DNA of 64,000 bases from Candidatus Roizmanbacteria bacterium (GTDB taxonomy: Bacteria; Patescibacteriota; Microgenomatia; UBA1406; GWC2-37-13), in contig JAAXWC010000001.1 in assembly GCA_013335175.1 (NCBI GenBank), positions 1-64,000 of the forward strand, given 5' to 3'. The notes below the pieces were generated by a model. The model was not told where the DNA came from. It was given only the letters and a program-made list of their open reading frames with translations, and did not search any database. Each line of letters begins with the position of its first letter. Within the stretch, counting starts at the first letter, position 1. Below are positions 40,955 to 54,300 of the stretch, piece after piece. The position numbers were made by a program, and so were the translations under genes.

Positions 40955-41600
40955 GTCAAATCCTTCGGCTTAGACTCAGGATAGTGAGCCATGTGTTCAC
41001 GAGGATGACGATGTATTTTTTGTCATTCCAGGCTCAAGGTTGTCATTCCGGACAGCGAATAGAATGAGCTCAGCGTCGTCATTCTGGCAAACGTAGTGCG
41101 TCCAGAATCGTTGTTTAGTTTCAAAAAGAATGGAGGCCTGCCACTCGTCTTTCCCACGCACTTGACTTCGAGCATCACACCACCGTCAAAAGTGCGTGAG
41201 ACCCCTGACTCGTGTCACCCATTTTTTTTGTCCCCCGCCCGCCTGTTTGTCATTCCGGCGAAGTCCGGAATCGTTGTTTCAAAAAGAATGGAGGCCTGCC
41301 ACTCGTCTTTCCCACGCACTTGACTTCGAGCATCACACCACCGTCAAAAGTGCGTGAGACCCCTGACTCGTGTCACCCATTCTTTTTTTTATTGGTTTGT
41401 TTGTCACTCCCGCTTGCCGGGAGTCGTTGTTATCCTCACTGTCATTCCGTCCTGAGGAGCCTGCCCCGGACTGCGCCGATCCGGGGGAATCTATTCCATA
41501 AAGCACACAATGGGGCCATAAAAGCGGTTATATTATATAGATTCCGGCTCGGAGGCCGGAATGACGGGGGAAACGGATCCCGGATCCCTGGCATGCCCTG
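40955..41600. repeat. Long composite repeat region with tandem duplication
   Basis: Fills the 791-bp gap between the terminator and the prepilin gene. 41209-41498 is about 98% identical to 35539-35828. A shorter unit starting GTTTCAAAAAGAATGG occurs at 41118 and again at 41276 (period 158 bp, nearly identical for about 110 bp). ATTCCGGCTCGGAGGCCGGAAT and other palindromes lie at 41530-41565. No gene seen; frames here are repeat artefacts. Confidence 0.88.
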
Positions 41601-41680
41601 CGATGCCGCATGGCTGTCGTGCAAGCCCGGGATGACGAGAAGAGGGAAATGGATTCCGTTCCGAGTGGCAATAAACAGGT

Positions 41681-42373
41681 CTATCGATTTCCATCCTGCT
41701 GACATGCCATTCGACTTGAGTAGAATTTGTTATCATGGCAATAGTGGTTTGTGATACACATATTGTACGTTCCGCAGTCATTGCATTTTCCATCTCCACC
41801 TACGCATTGATAACGGGCTGCCCTATCGAGATCTATATTCGGGCTGGAGATTCCGAGATCGTATCCGAATGGTACCTCAGAATTGGACAAAAGCTCACTG
41901 TCTGGTATCCCACAGCCTTTGAATGCACATCCTAATTGGACACTTTGTTGATCTTGGTGATTGGTAAGGACGGAGTAGATTTTATACCAATTGTTTGTAG
42001 TTCTGCTGACAACGTATAAATACTTGTGGTCCGGATGGGCTGGATCGCAGGGAATGTTTCCATAGGAAGAAAGAGATGGAGGCGACGTAGATTCTCTCCC
42101 ACAGATATGGCAGGATTGAGTATTCATATATAAAACGGGCGTATCGTAGCAAAGGTCGGAGGGATCGGGATAATACTGTTTGTCATTGTACCACTCTTCT
42201 AGCATTTTGTTGAGTTTGCTCAAATCTGCTTTCCGTTCCCCGTCGCGCGCTTTGTTAAGCTGTCCCAAGGGGTTTAATATCGCGAGCGACGCTACTGCAA
42301 TAACAACGAGCATGGCAATTACGATCAGGATCTCTACCAATGTCATGCCTTGAGAATAGTTTTTCTTTTTCAT
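41681..42373 (-). CDS. Type IV prepilin with cysteine-rich C-terminus
   Basis: 230 residues. The prepilin signal is textbook: short basic leader 'KKKNYSQG' cut before 'MTLVEILIVIAMLVVIAVAS', with Glu at +5, then a helix ending 'NKARDGERKADLSKLNKMLEEWY' as in major pilins and GspG. The globular part holds many cysteines; the last 45 residues have seven ('CVGGDGKCNDCGTYNMC' and later), enough for several disulfides. It starts 21 nt after the stop of the giant gene on the same strand; TACGAT 9 nt before the ATG may be its own -10 box. It is exported and assembled into a pilus. Confidence 0.88.
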   Translation of the reverse strand: MKKKNYSQGMTLVEILIVIAMLVVIAVASLAILNPLGQLNKARDGERKADLSKLNKMLEEWYNDKQYYPDPSDLCYDTPVLYMNTQSCHICGRESTSPPSLSSYGNIPCDPAHPDHKYLYVVSRTTNNWYKIYSVLTNHQDQQSVQLGCAFKGCGIPDSELLSNSEVPFGYDLGISSPNIDLDRAARYQCVGGDGKCNDCGTYNMCITNHYCHDNKFYSSRMACQQDGNR

Positions 42374-42394
42374 TATTTTCTTATCGTACCATGA

Positions 42395-45300
42395 TTAATG
42401 AATAATAAGCCAGTTGAATTTTACATCTGAGTGTATTCCGTTACCCACTGATACTGTGAAATATGGTTTGCATCCCGGCGTTTTTGTGGTGCATGCTTCT
42501 TTTTGCACGACCGTAAGTTGTGGTGCATTTTCGCCTACGGGGGTAAGATAGATGAGCGAATCTTTTGTAACACTCGTATTGTAGATTGCTACCTCAGGTT
42601 GTCCACTGGGTATAATTCCAATACCTGCGGACTGAGTATCTGTTTCAATGGCCGGAGCGTTTAATCCATTTTTATTGAAATTATCCGGTGCAGAAAGTAC
42701 AGAGGCACTGGAAGTTGCTGCGAGGTATTTGTTTAAGGACAAGTTTTGGAACGAAGCAGAACCGGATGCATCAATGGAGGCAACCGTTGTTCCGAGGACG
42801 TCTTTTACTTTGAGTTTTGCATTTTCCATTTCACCCGAGCCAGAAGCAGTTCGTGCCCCGAGGACGACACTTACATCTTGATCAGGAGAAATTGCTTTTA
42901 TTTCATTCGTTCGTACGCCGCCTTGTGCAATAATTTCACCTCGAGAGGTGATGGTGCCATCTTTGGCGATAATGACTGCGCCATTCATGAGGTTTATCTG
43001 CGAAAGTGCTGCAAGCTTGAGTTCGTTTGTTAACGAACTTATTGAATTTTCATGAACAATAATCTGTGAAACGGTAAGCTGATCTGTAATAACTGCCTGT
43101 GTAGCGTTTACCGAACCGGTAGCCCACAGATTTACAACGGAGGCATCGGCAAGAGATGCACTTCCAGAAGCTAACGAATCAGAAGAGAGATTTTGATAAT
43201 ACGCAGGGCTGGGGAGTGGCTGATTTTTAATATCACCCAGTAATTTTTGAACATCGTTCATTTGCTTAGAAAGTTCTTCCATAGACTGGAGAGAGGAACT
43301 GGTTTGGTTAGAAATAGAAGAGACCTGATTCTGTAAATTGGTGATATTTTCAGATTGAATTTCTTTCGCAATGAGTTTTCCTTCAATGGTTGCTTCATGA
43401 GCGGCAAGCGTTCCCGCTATGGTTGCTGTTTGTGCTTGGACATTATTGGCAATAACGACGGATGAGACGATGGAACCGCTGATAGATGCATTTTTAACTG
43501 AAAGATCTCCTGCGGTGTTGATGTTCCCGGCGGCATCAATGGTGGTAACTGTTTTTCCTTGTAGACCTTTGAATATTACTTTTGCGAGTGCGCCTGTCTG
43601 GGAATTAGAGGTTGTTCCATTTTGTTGAACAGATGCATCTTCAGTATTTGATCCACTTTGATCAGTACTGATATCTAATGTTATATTTTTATCTTTCGCT
43701 TTAATTTCATTTGTCTGGATTTTGGAAAGGGTTGCCGTGCCGGTTGCGATTAAATCTCCCGTTTCGATGACGGGTGAAACTATTTTTTCACGGACGATTA
43801 AGTTTTGGAAAGAGGCGAGTTGAGCATCGAGGGTATCAATTGTGGCGTGCTTGGCTGCAAGAGTGCCATTCACGATGGCATGTTCTGTCTCAATAAGACC
43901 GGACGTAATAGTTGAGGCAATTACTTTGGCAAACGAGCCGGAATTCGTAAGTATCTGTTGAGATCCGTTTGTGAGGGTAAAGGTGAGCGACTTCAACAGT
44001 GATTTAACTCCATCGAAACTCAGTCCGGTGGTGGAGACAGAGGCGGTTGGTGTGGATGTGTTTAACGCAACGTCTCCAGATGGATTCAGATTCATGGTGA
44101 GGGCGTTGGTGGTAGATTGCAGTGCTTGAATCTGGGATTGTTGCTCTTGGATAGCACTGGCAAGCACGGCTGTAAGTTTCGAATAGTCTAAGTATTTAAA
44201 TCCGTCTTGATCAGTAATTACGAGATCTGGTAGGATCTGTTCAACCTCCTGAGCTATAAAACCTAAGGATGGTGCCGTACCAAGCAGTCGTTCCGGATAG
44301 GCATCTCCATTCCAGTTGAATGTGACTCCTCGCAGTTTTTCGACAAGGTCTAATCCATTACTAATGGTATGAACGTTTGTTTTAAATCGTGCATCGGAGA
44401 GTGCGGCTGTGTTATCGGTACAGTTCCCGTCGGCGTTAAGATCAAGACAAACAGTACCTTTCACATGGAGCTTGTAAGCGGGGCTTGTTGATCCAGTTCC
44501 AATTCCGACATTGCCACTTGAACCACTGATAGCCATTCTCAAACCGTTTGCGATAACAAATCGGAAAACATCATTGGTCCGATCAAAATCCATATAATTT
44601 CCAGACTCAAAGTTTATCCCGACATTGCCACTTCCAAGGGTACCAAGGTAATAACTCGTATCGTTGCCGGGGTACATTGATCCGCCTGCGTACATAGATC
44701 CTGTTGAACTGACGGCACCAGAGACGGTTAGTTTGTATGATGATGTTGTTGTTGTGCCTATCCCGACGTTCCCACTCGTATCCCAGATTCCACTCCCCGG
44801 GAAGTTGGTTGCTGCCTGAAAGGTTTGGGCGGCAGTCCAGGTATTGGCATTACCGAGATTAAGGCCTAAAGTATAGGGGGCACTGGCACTTCTGGTAAGG
44901 GTAGCGTTTGTTACATTGTTGACATAGGGAAGTGCCGTGACGGCATAGGTGCCTAAAGTAGAGGCATTGATTGTCCCGGTTCCGGTGTAATTGAGCGATG
45001 CTCCAGATCCCACGACCATAGCTGCAGCTGTATTCGTTCCTCCCGTAAGATAGTTAAATGCAAGGGATGTTACGGGGATTGAAGTTGTCCATGACAAAGT
45101 ACCACTTCCGTTTGTAGTAAGGAATCCTCCGGATGTCTGAGAAGCAGGCCAGGTGTAAATATTGCTGGCAAACTGAGTGGTTCCAATGTTAAGGAGGTTA
45201 CCGCCATTCGAGATACGGGCTGTTCCTCCGGTTCTCAGTTCTGCACTTCCTGTTAAATTTACATAGCTTGCTCCTGAGGTCAGATAGGTTGAGGAAATGG

Positions 45301-48300
45301 TCCCAATATTGGTGAGATTTCGTGAAGAGTCAATAACGGTAGAGCCTCCTGCCTGATAGGAACCGGATACAATATTGAGGCTGTCTCCGGTAGCCAATGC
45401 AAGGGTGTTGGCCGCTGATCGATACAACTCTACATCTGTCCCAAATCCAATCCCTCCCGTAGCAGTAGTATCCGAAGCAAGTTCCAGCTTATGCGCGGGG
45501 GCCGTGGTACCAATGCCTAAATTCCCTCCGTCGGCCATGGTCATATAGACAGTGCCGGCGGTTCCAATATTCGGTTGTTGGAAAATGCGCAAATTATTAC
45601 TATTATTGTCAAAATGCCATGTTTTTGTAGATAGTGGATCTCCACCTACATTACTTGCTAACGATAGTCGATTCCCCGAGCCAGACACTACGAGATCTCC
45701 TACTACTTGCAGTGGGCGGATTGGAGTTGTTGTGCCGATACCTACATTTCCATTGTTACTGATTACTCCAATGGGGTTATTAGAGATATCATACCATTCA
45801 AGAATGGGGGAGGTGTCTATTGTCCCAATATTTGCCCATGCACTTGTCCCAGTAGTTGCTACTTGGAAACCAGTATTAGATCCAAATCGCATGGTGGCAC
45901 CACTATCTGTCACTTCAAGTTTTGCTGCTGGTGCTGTTGTCCCGATGCCAACATTTCCTCCAGAGTAAGAAATTTTTCCTCCACCTCCATTTGCCCATTG
46001 GGTGCCGCCTGTTCCGACAGGGACACCATTAACTAAAATGGAAGTAGCATTAATTGCTCCATTTACATCGAGCTTATACGAAGGATTTGTTATTCCAATG
46101 CCGACATTTCCTCCATACGGGTTCAGTAGAAGATCTCTATATGCGGTCCCTTGATCTTCAACTTGGATAATGCCGGTATTAGCGACAACATCTCCATAAT
46201 CTAACCAGATGCCTTTATCACCTGTCCCTAGGCCACTTGCCAGTACTACATGATTTGTTGAGCTTCCAAATCTCGCGTAGCCCGATACGTCAAGTGTCGC
46301 TTCTGGGTTCGTGGTACCAATTCCCATATTTCCGCTAGCAGCGATAAGACCTAAGATATTATTTGATGTATCAAACCACTCAAGAATTGGCGCTCCATTG
46401 GCTGAACCTAGGTTAACCCAAGCAGAGTTACCGGTTGTCCCTACTTGAAACCCGGTATCGAAACTTGATCGCATCGTATAAACGCCATCAACTACTTCTA
46501 GTTTCGCACTAGGAGCAGTTGTTCCAATACCAACGTTCCCATTCGCGTCTATTCTCATCCGTTCAGTGTCGTTTGTATTGAACGTAAACGGGATAGCCGT
46601 GATACTCCCCGAATATACGGTGTTCGCACCGCCAGCTGCACTTGGATTCCCTGCACCAAAATATGCTACTTTTGTGTTATTTGAATTAAATAAATCGAAA
46701 CCAGTCCATGCATTAGCATTTGTATTCCGTATTTTTAGATTTGTTCCTCCTGCATAGTTGTTTGATATTTCAACTGGGTATGAAGGGGCGGTAGTTCCAA
46801 TCCCCACATTTCCCCCTGTATATGAAATTGCTCCTCCACTTCCATTTGCCCACTGGGTGCTACCTGATCCGACAGGGACACCGTTAACTAAAATGGAAGT
46901 AGCATTGATGGCTCCATTTACATCCAGCCTGTAACCTGGGGTTGTTGTCCCGATTCCTACATTTCCCTGGCCTAACCCGTTCAAAATAATATTGGCATTT
47001 GAAGGTGTACCATTGTTTGTCCCCGCTAACGTGAGGGTAGAAGATGCACTTGTACCTCCATAGATCGCTGGTGAAGTAACGGATGTAGAGAAGGAACCGG
47101 TTGAAGCACTCAATGATCCAATACCGGAGATATTTGGAGATCCGGATCCGGTTATAGAACCGGCAAGGGTAAAGCCTTGGACATTGCCAGCGAGTGTGGT
47201 AGACTGTCCGAACCGTCCAAGTATAAGTCCGTTTTGTGTGACCCCTCCGATAGTCAGGGTGCCTGCTACTTCGGTATCAATGGTTCCTCCTCCTTGAACA
47301 AGTATGTTTCCATTTACATCAAGTTTTGCTCCTGGTGCTGTTGTGCCAATTCCGACGTTCCCACTATTGTCGATCAATAAATTTTGCGTTGTCCCACCAT
47401 CCATAGAAATTCCGAATTTGTTAGCTAATGAGTTTCCACTTGCATAGCGTCTCAAAACAGTTGTTGCTGTACCATCAGTGATCATTCGGATAGTGGCGGC
47501 TCCTGTATTGCTCCCTTCCTCCAATCTAAGCTGATTACTATTACTGCTTACGATATGGAAGTTACTTCCTGGATTCGTGGTTCCAATTCCCACATTCCCC
47601 CCTGCGTCGATCGTCATCGCTATCGATGAAGAGAGGTCGCTAATTGACCCATTTCCAATACTATTTGTCCCGGTAAATTTTGCTGTTCTATTCGTAGTCC
47701 CCGTCAAACTTCCTGCGTCTAGTACCTGATTTGATCCCTGATAAATCGTTGCCCCGCGGATAGAACCGTTGACATCGAGTTTGAACCCCGGAGTTGTGGT
47801 ACCAATTCCCAAATTACCGTTTGGATTTACAATAATATTTCCTGTCTGATTGTCTCCAATAGTGAGTGCATTGTTCGCTCGTGATGCAATTGTACGTGCA
47901 CCGTTGAAAGTAAGATTACCTGAAATAGTTGCATTCCCAGTTACATCGAGCATTTCAGTTGGACTAATGTTCCCAATTCCGATTTTCCCTGCCGTGATAA
48001 GAGAGGTTCCAGAGTTTGCAGGATCAAGGAAATAGCCACCAATTGTATCCCAGAAAGCGGTAGCGCGAATAGCGCCGTCTACGGAAAGTTTGTATCCGTC
48101 ATAGGGTGTTCCAATTCCGACATTTCCATCGGCAGTAATGGTAAGTGGGGGAGTCGCATTTGCACCCGGATTGATTACAACAGCACCCGTTTCTGCATCT
48201 CCGATGTAGAGAGTGTTTCGAGCTCTGGTTGCAATGTATGCAGGGCCTCCGTAGAAGGTAAGGTTTCCAGATATGGTGGCAGCGCCAGCAACATCGAGTT

Positions 48301-51300
48301 TTGCAAGGGGAGAGGTTGTACCGACACCCACATTTCCATTATTTGCTACATAAAGTCTCGAAGCGAGACCTGCATCGCCGCCGCCGGACGTTTTGAGATT
48401 GAAATTTCCTCCGTTTAGGACATTTAAGAATGACGTCTGATTGGTTCCAGTGGGAGAGCCGAGGGCCAAATTTCCCGAAATCGAGGCAGTGGGGCTTCCT
48501 GAATTCACATTCATGAACGCGAATTTAGCAGAGGAAGAGGCAGTACCGCCAATGAACATATCAACCGTTGAGTTTAGCGGAGAGAGAGCTCCGTTAGCCT
48601 GATTCCAGTAATTGGTACCTAAGGATGCCGGGCTTGTCCAAGAGAGAGTACCCGATCCATTGGTAGAAAGGATAGCACCATTTGAACCAGCGTTCCCTGG
48701 CCAGGTGTAGGTTTGGCTATTGAATGTGGTAGTACCAGAGAGTTGGAAGTTTCCAACAACATCAAGCTTCTGAGCTGGAGCGGTGGTACCAATTCCGACG
48801 TTGCCACCGGAAAATAATGCCGGCATCTGTATATCAAGGTATCCAATATTACTATCCTGACGAGTTAGCTCATAATTGTCGGTAGTGTCACTTACCTGCC
48901 ATTGGACATACTTTTCTGCAGTGGCTGCAGTAATATAGCCATACTGTTTAAACGTAGTATTGCCATTTGTCCAATGACCAATAGTAAGCGGAGATTGAGC
49001 GGCTATTTCATAACCAACACCCGAGCCAAGAGCAAAATGTCTTGATGCAGCAATTCTACTCACCTGGTAACTATCGATATTTAGGGTGAGCAAGTCATTT
49101 CCTTCAGCCGCTTTTCGATAGATGGATAAGGCTGATCCGTTTGCCGTATCACTTACTTGTGTGTCTTCGCCTATAGTTACATTACCGATAGCATTTGAAT
49201 CTAACTTTAAATTGCCGGAGGAAGCATTAATATATCCGTTCGCACCATCGGAATATACCCCTAATTGATGGGTTCCATTTCCAATCGCCAACTTATAGTT
49301 AGGGCTCGTCGTCCCAATCCCGACGTTGCCATTAAATGCCGCAACGCCATTGGCAATGGTTGAAGGAGTGTACCCAACGCCGAGAGTAGCGGAACCGAGT
49401 TGATTCACGCCCGTGATATTTTTACTATTCCCAGTGATATCTCCACCCAAGGTATGCGCATTGAGGGTAAGAACCCCAGTTGCTCCGATTGTCAGATTGT
49501 TTGATGCACCAATGGTAGCAGTGCCACTATTGGTAAACGTGAGATTTCCGGAAGCATCAACCGACAGGTAAGCACCCGTACCTCCTGCACGTAAGGCAGT
49601 ATTGGTTCCGGTTGAAGTAAAAGTACCCACTGTAGTAGCAGAAGAGGTAGCAGCAACGACATCAGAAGAAGTAGCAGGGGAAAGGACACCATTGAGTCTT
49701 GTCCATAAATTACTACTACTCATCTGCCCTAAGGTAACAAACTCATTGGTATTTACTGCATTAGCACCAATTACTCGTCCGGAGAACTGACCGACAATGC
49801 CTGTTCCTCCCTGGATATCGAGCTTGTACCCAGGAGCGGTGGTACCGATACCAAGGTTGCCGTTTCCAATATACATATTTCCATTTACTTCAAATTTATT
49901 AGTTGGGAAATAGTTGGTTGAAAAGCCTACTGCCAGGTTACCGCTTGAAGAAGCAATGAGAGCGTTGTTCATTGCCGTCATGAGAGGGTTCGTATCATTC
50001 CCTCCAGTAGCTGCGCTATATGCAATATTGGTCCCATTGTATACATCTACTGCTGCCATACTTACGCTCATAATCTTCATTTTTTGTCCTGGATTGGCCA
50101 TCTGAGCGTCAATTTTCCAGTAGTAAGAAGAACAGGAAGCTCCAGAAACGGCAGTTGGAGGAATCTCTACCCAATTTGTAGATCCTTCATCAATGTTACC
50201 CCAGTTGCTAACTAGGCTAAAACCATGCCCTGGAATATCAGTTCCACCATTCCAACCAGAGTCACAGGCAAAGCGCCAATTACTGCCATTTCCGCCTGGT
50301 TGATCGTCTCCTTTTCTGATCACGAGATAGTACTTACGTGTAGCTCCTGGTAATGTGCTCACTCCACTAAAGAGATTGGTCATAGCAGCATAATTCGTTT
50401 TGGTTACTCGCTGCCATCCGGGACTGTTAATGATAATTTCGCTGTTTGGCATTGCAAGCGGTACCACTGCTCGAGTAACTCCATTTCCGCCTGGTACCAT
50501 ATCGCCAGTTGATCGAATTGCACCAGCAACATCTAAAGCGGAACCCGGACTCGTTGTCCCAATTCCGACGTTGCCATTGGTCATAATCCTCATCATAGTG
50601 GAGCCAGAATACGAACTATTTTTAAAAGATATTCCGGTCGTATTGTTTGTAAATAATACGAGATCAGAAGAATCGATACCCAATCCATACGTGGTTGAAT
50701 AGAGGTAAATTTTATCTTGATTGGGTTGACTGCCGAGTGCGATTTTTCCGCCACTAGCAATGTCCATTTTATAATTTGGATTTGTCGTCCCAATCCCGAC
50801 GTTGCCGGAGACAATAAGTCCATTACTTGGAGCAGCATTATTGCCGGCATAAGATCCTACTGCAACGCCTCCGTTTACATCTAGTCTCGATAGAGGATTC
50901 GTTGTCCCTATACCTGCACCATATCCAGTTGAACTTCCGGCTAGAGTTAAAATAGTGTTATCATTTGCACTTACGCCACCCCCTGTTTCCGTATCGGTAT
51001 TTTGTAATCGGAATGAAAGTCGGCTACTAGATTCATCATTAATATAGTTGAAGTACGTATTTGCATCATCAAGGCCTACTCTTAATTCTTCAAAATTAGA
51101 AACTTTGTGATTTCTACTGATAATGAGAGGGTATGCATTTGTGTTTGTAGCAAACTCAGCAGAACCTCCTTCTACCTGCAAACGATTCCCCGGACTCGTT
51201 GTCCCAATTCCCACATTCCCACTAGAGTTCACTGTCAATGCCTCAGTACTTCCAGCTCTCACCCGAAGAGGCATAAGAGTAGAGGAGGCTCCTGTTTGCA

Positions 51301-54300
51301 GATTTAAGAGAGTTCCTGTCCCATTGGCACTCGCATCTGAGGTGAGACTGAACAAATTATTTGTCCCGGTTCCGGTTGCCCAGTTAAACCCAGTTGTGTA
51401 GGTACTCATATTCAAACTTAGATTCGCAACAGGTGCAGTCAGAGAAGACCAGGCCATAGAGGACGCAGTGAGACTGTTGTCCCAGGTCAAGGTTCCCGAA
51501 CCATTATTCTTCAAATATCCAGAGGCATTGGTTGAAGGGAAGGAGGTAACCGCTCCATTGATTTTAGTAATATTTCCGTTCGTATCTACCTGGAATCCAT
51601 TAGTTGATCCGACTGAGAGGAGAGCACCAGGAGTAAGAGTGCCAATTCCCACATTTCCGTTCACTTGAGTAAGGGCAGTGCTACCGAAATATCCGGTCGG
51701 AGCACTGACAGAACTTGTATTAGTTGAAGCGGTAAAGGTGTCTGTATTTACCCCCTCTTGTTTTATAACGATATAGGCGGTGCCTCCAGTGGATCCGAGC
51801 GTTCGGCGAAGTCTCAACATAGCAGCTGACCCGTTCACATTAACATCGAGATCAAAATCATTGGAACTATAGGAGCCGGTACTAGAGGTTGGTAGAGCTG
51901 TAGTCCATGTATTTGTAGTTTGATTATATTTAATTGGTAATAGATATTCTTTTGCTACTGAAAAGCCACTGGATGGTACTGTGATACTTATATCAAACGA
52001 TCCGCCTCCGTTAGTGAGAGTAAAAGTACCGATATCCACTTCATCGTTGACGGTTGTTGGTAGAGTGCGAGTCATGGTTCGAGTCCGCATATTGTTGATT
52101 TTCAGATCACCATTCACATCGAGCTTCTCGACTGGTACTGTTGTCCCGATCCCGACACTACCATTTGATAATATGGCCATTTTGGTAGTTGATCCAAACG
52201 CAGAGAAATATATATTATTTTCTGATCTTATAGCTAGATCATTATTATTACCGTTTGAAAGTAATCCAGAAGCACCTCCTATATATCCAAATTGAGTACC
52301 TGTACCTGCAAAGCTAATTGAACCACCGTTACTACCTGTTGTATCAAATACAGCAGTGTTATTAGATGTGGACACAACAGTTAATTTTGCACTTGGAGCA
52401 GTAGTCCCAATCCCGACTCCACCGGTGCCTTTAGGGATTAGTGCTAAATTGATATTTGTGTCAGAGCCGGTTGCTCGTATTTCTGGGGCGGTACCACCGA
52501 CAGAGCTTGCATAGAGCTCCATATTTGTATTACTACCAGGACCAAGCTTTAGTGTTGTAAAAAAAGCATCTAGATTAGTACCGGTAGAAGGTTCAATCCT
52601 TTTAAATCTAACCGCATATCCGGGGAAAATAACTCTACCACTTCCTGTATCAAGGTTAATATCAGGTGCAGATCCTGCAGGCGTAGTGAAATATACCCGT
52701 GCGTTAGCGCTATTAGTGGTATCACGAAAAATAAGAGCGTCAGTTCCTCCTACAGAGGTATTTATTTGTAAAGCAGCAGCGGGATTAGTGGTTCCAATTC
52801 CGACGTTACCGGTTGAGTTTGCATAGGCGGCAATGGTGTATGTTGGACTTGTAATATCTTCAATCGATATTTCATCCATTTCGACCCATGGACAGATACT
52901 GCTGTCAACCAAATTTACCAAGAAGTTACGGTTGCTCCATGAATCCACCGTTTTGGTGTAATCGAAACTAAATACTTTCGCGGTAGTGGCATTCGCGGGT
53001 ACAGTAGCAAACGTGGTATCGCGATCTCGAATAGTGAAAGGCCCGCCGCTTCGGTACTTAAATGAAACCCGGTACGTATGATTGAGAATAAACTCCGCCG
53101 ACTGTGCACCTCCCGATGCCCAATCTCGCTGGCCTTGAGCTCCGCCGGTTGCGTCCCAGCGAAGCACCGTGCTAGAAAAACCACTTCCAGGTGACGGATT
53201 TGAACGTGTGAGATAACTTGGGGTCTGATTAGACCATCCGGTAAACGCAGAACCGTCATAACTTGTATTATTCATCAGATTTGTCCGAGTTTGAAGTATA
53301 TTCGGTGACCAGTTTGAAAAATTATTGTATAAGCCTCCACTCACGTTTAGATTTCCTTGTAAATCCAATTTTGCAATCGGGCTTGTTGTCCCAATTCCCA
53401 CATTCCCATTATTTGCTACATAGAATCTCGAGGCAAGGCCTGCGTCGCCACCGACAGACGTTTGAAGATTGAATGCGCCTCCGTTTAGCACATTCATGAA
53501 TGCTGTTTGATTATTCCCAGTTGCATTTCCGATGGCTAAATTCCCCGAGATTGAGGCGGTGGGAGAACCTGCGGCATTATTCATAAATGCAAATTTAGCA
53601 GAAGCGGTACTGGTTCCGCCAACCAAGAGATCAGCAGTGGAGTTCAACGGGGAGAGAGCCCCGTTTGCTAAATTCCAGTAATTGGTGCCTAAACCGGAGG
53701 CAGTAGCCCAGGAAAGGGTACCACTCCCGTTCGTAACTAATGCATAGCCATTAGAACCCGTATTCCCTGGCCAGGTGTAGGTTTGACCATTGAAGGTGGT
53801 AGTACCAGACAGTTGGAAGTTCCCAACCACATCAAGCTTCTGAGCTGGAGCGGTGGTACCGATACCGACGTTGCCGTTAGAGAGTAGGGTCATCGCCGTT
53901 GAACCACCGGGGCTGAGCCCAATCGGCTGGCTTGCAGCAGAGCTTAGTATAATTCCACCAAGATAATTAGCAGTAAGCGAACCACTCGCACCCGTTCCGC
54001 TGTAACGACCTGTTAATGTGAGTGTCGCATTGCTGCTTCCACTGCCTTTATCAATCGAAAGTGAAGAAACTCCAGAGAGATTTAAACCACCATTTGCCGG
54101 GGCAATGTTGAGGTTGCCGTTATAGTCCGCATAGATTGAGGCGGTATTTGCTGTTCCTCCATTGCGTCCGATAAGTTGCAACATAGCGTTATTACTTCCT
54201 GAACCGGAATCAACGGTAATGGTATTTGCAGTGTGCAGTGTACCATTTACGTCTAATGTAGACCCTGGTGCAGTTGTCCCGATCCCGACGTTGCCATCGC

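Noticed and set aside
19440-41600. CRISPR array
   Set aside because: The repeats are palindromic, irregularly spaced and lack uniform 30-40-nt unique spacers; no cas genes are present.
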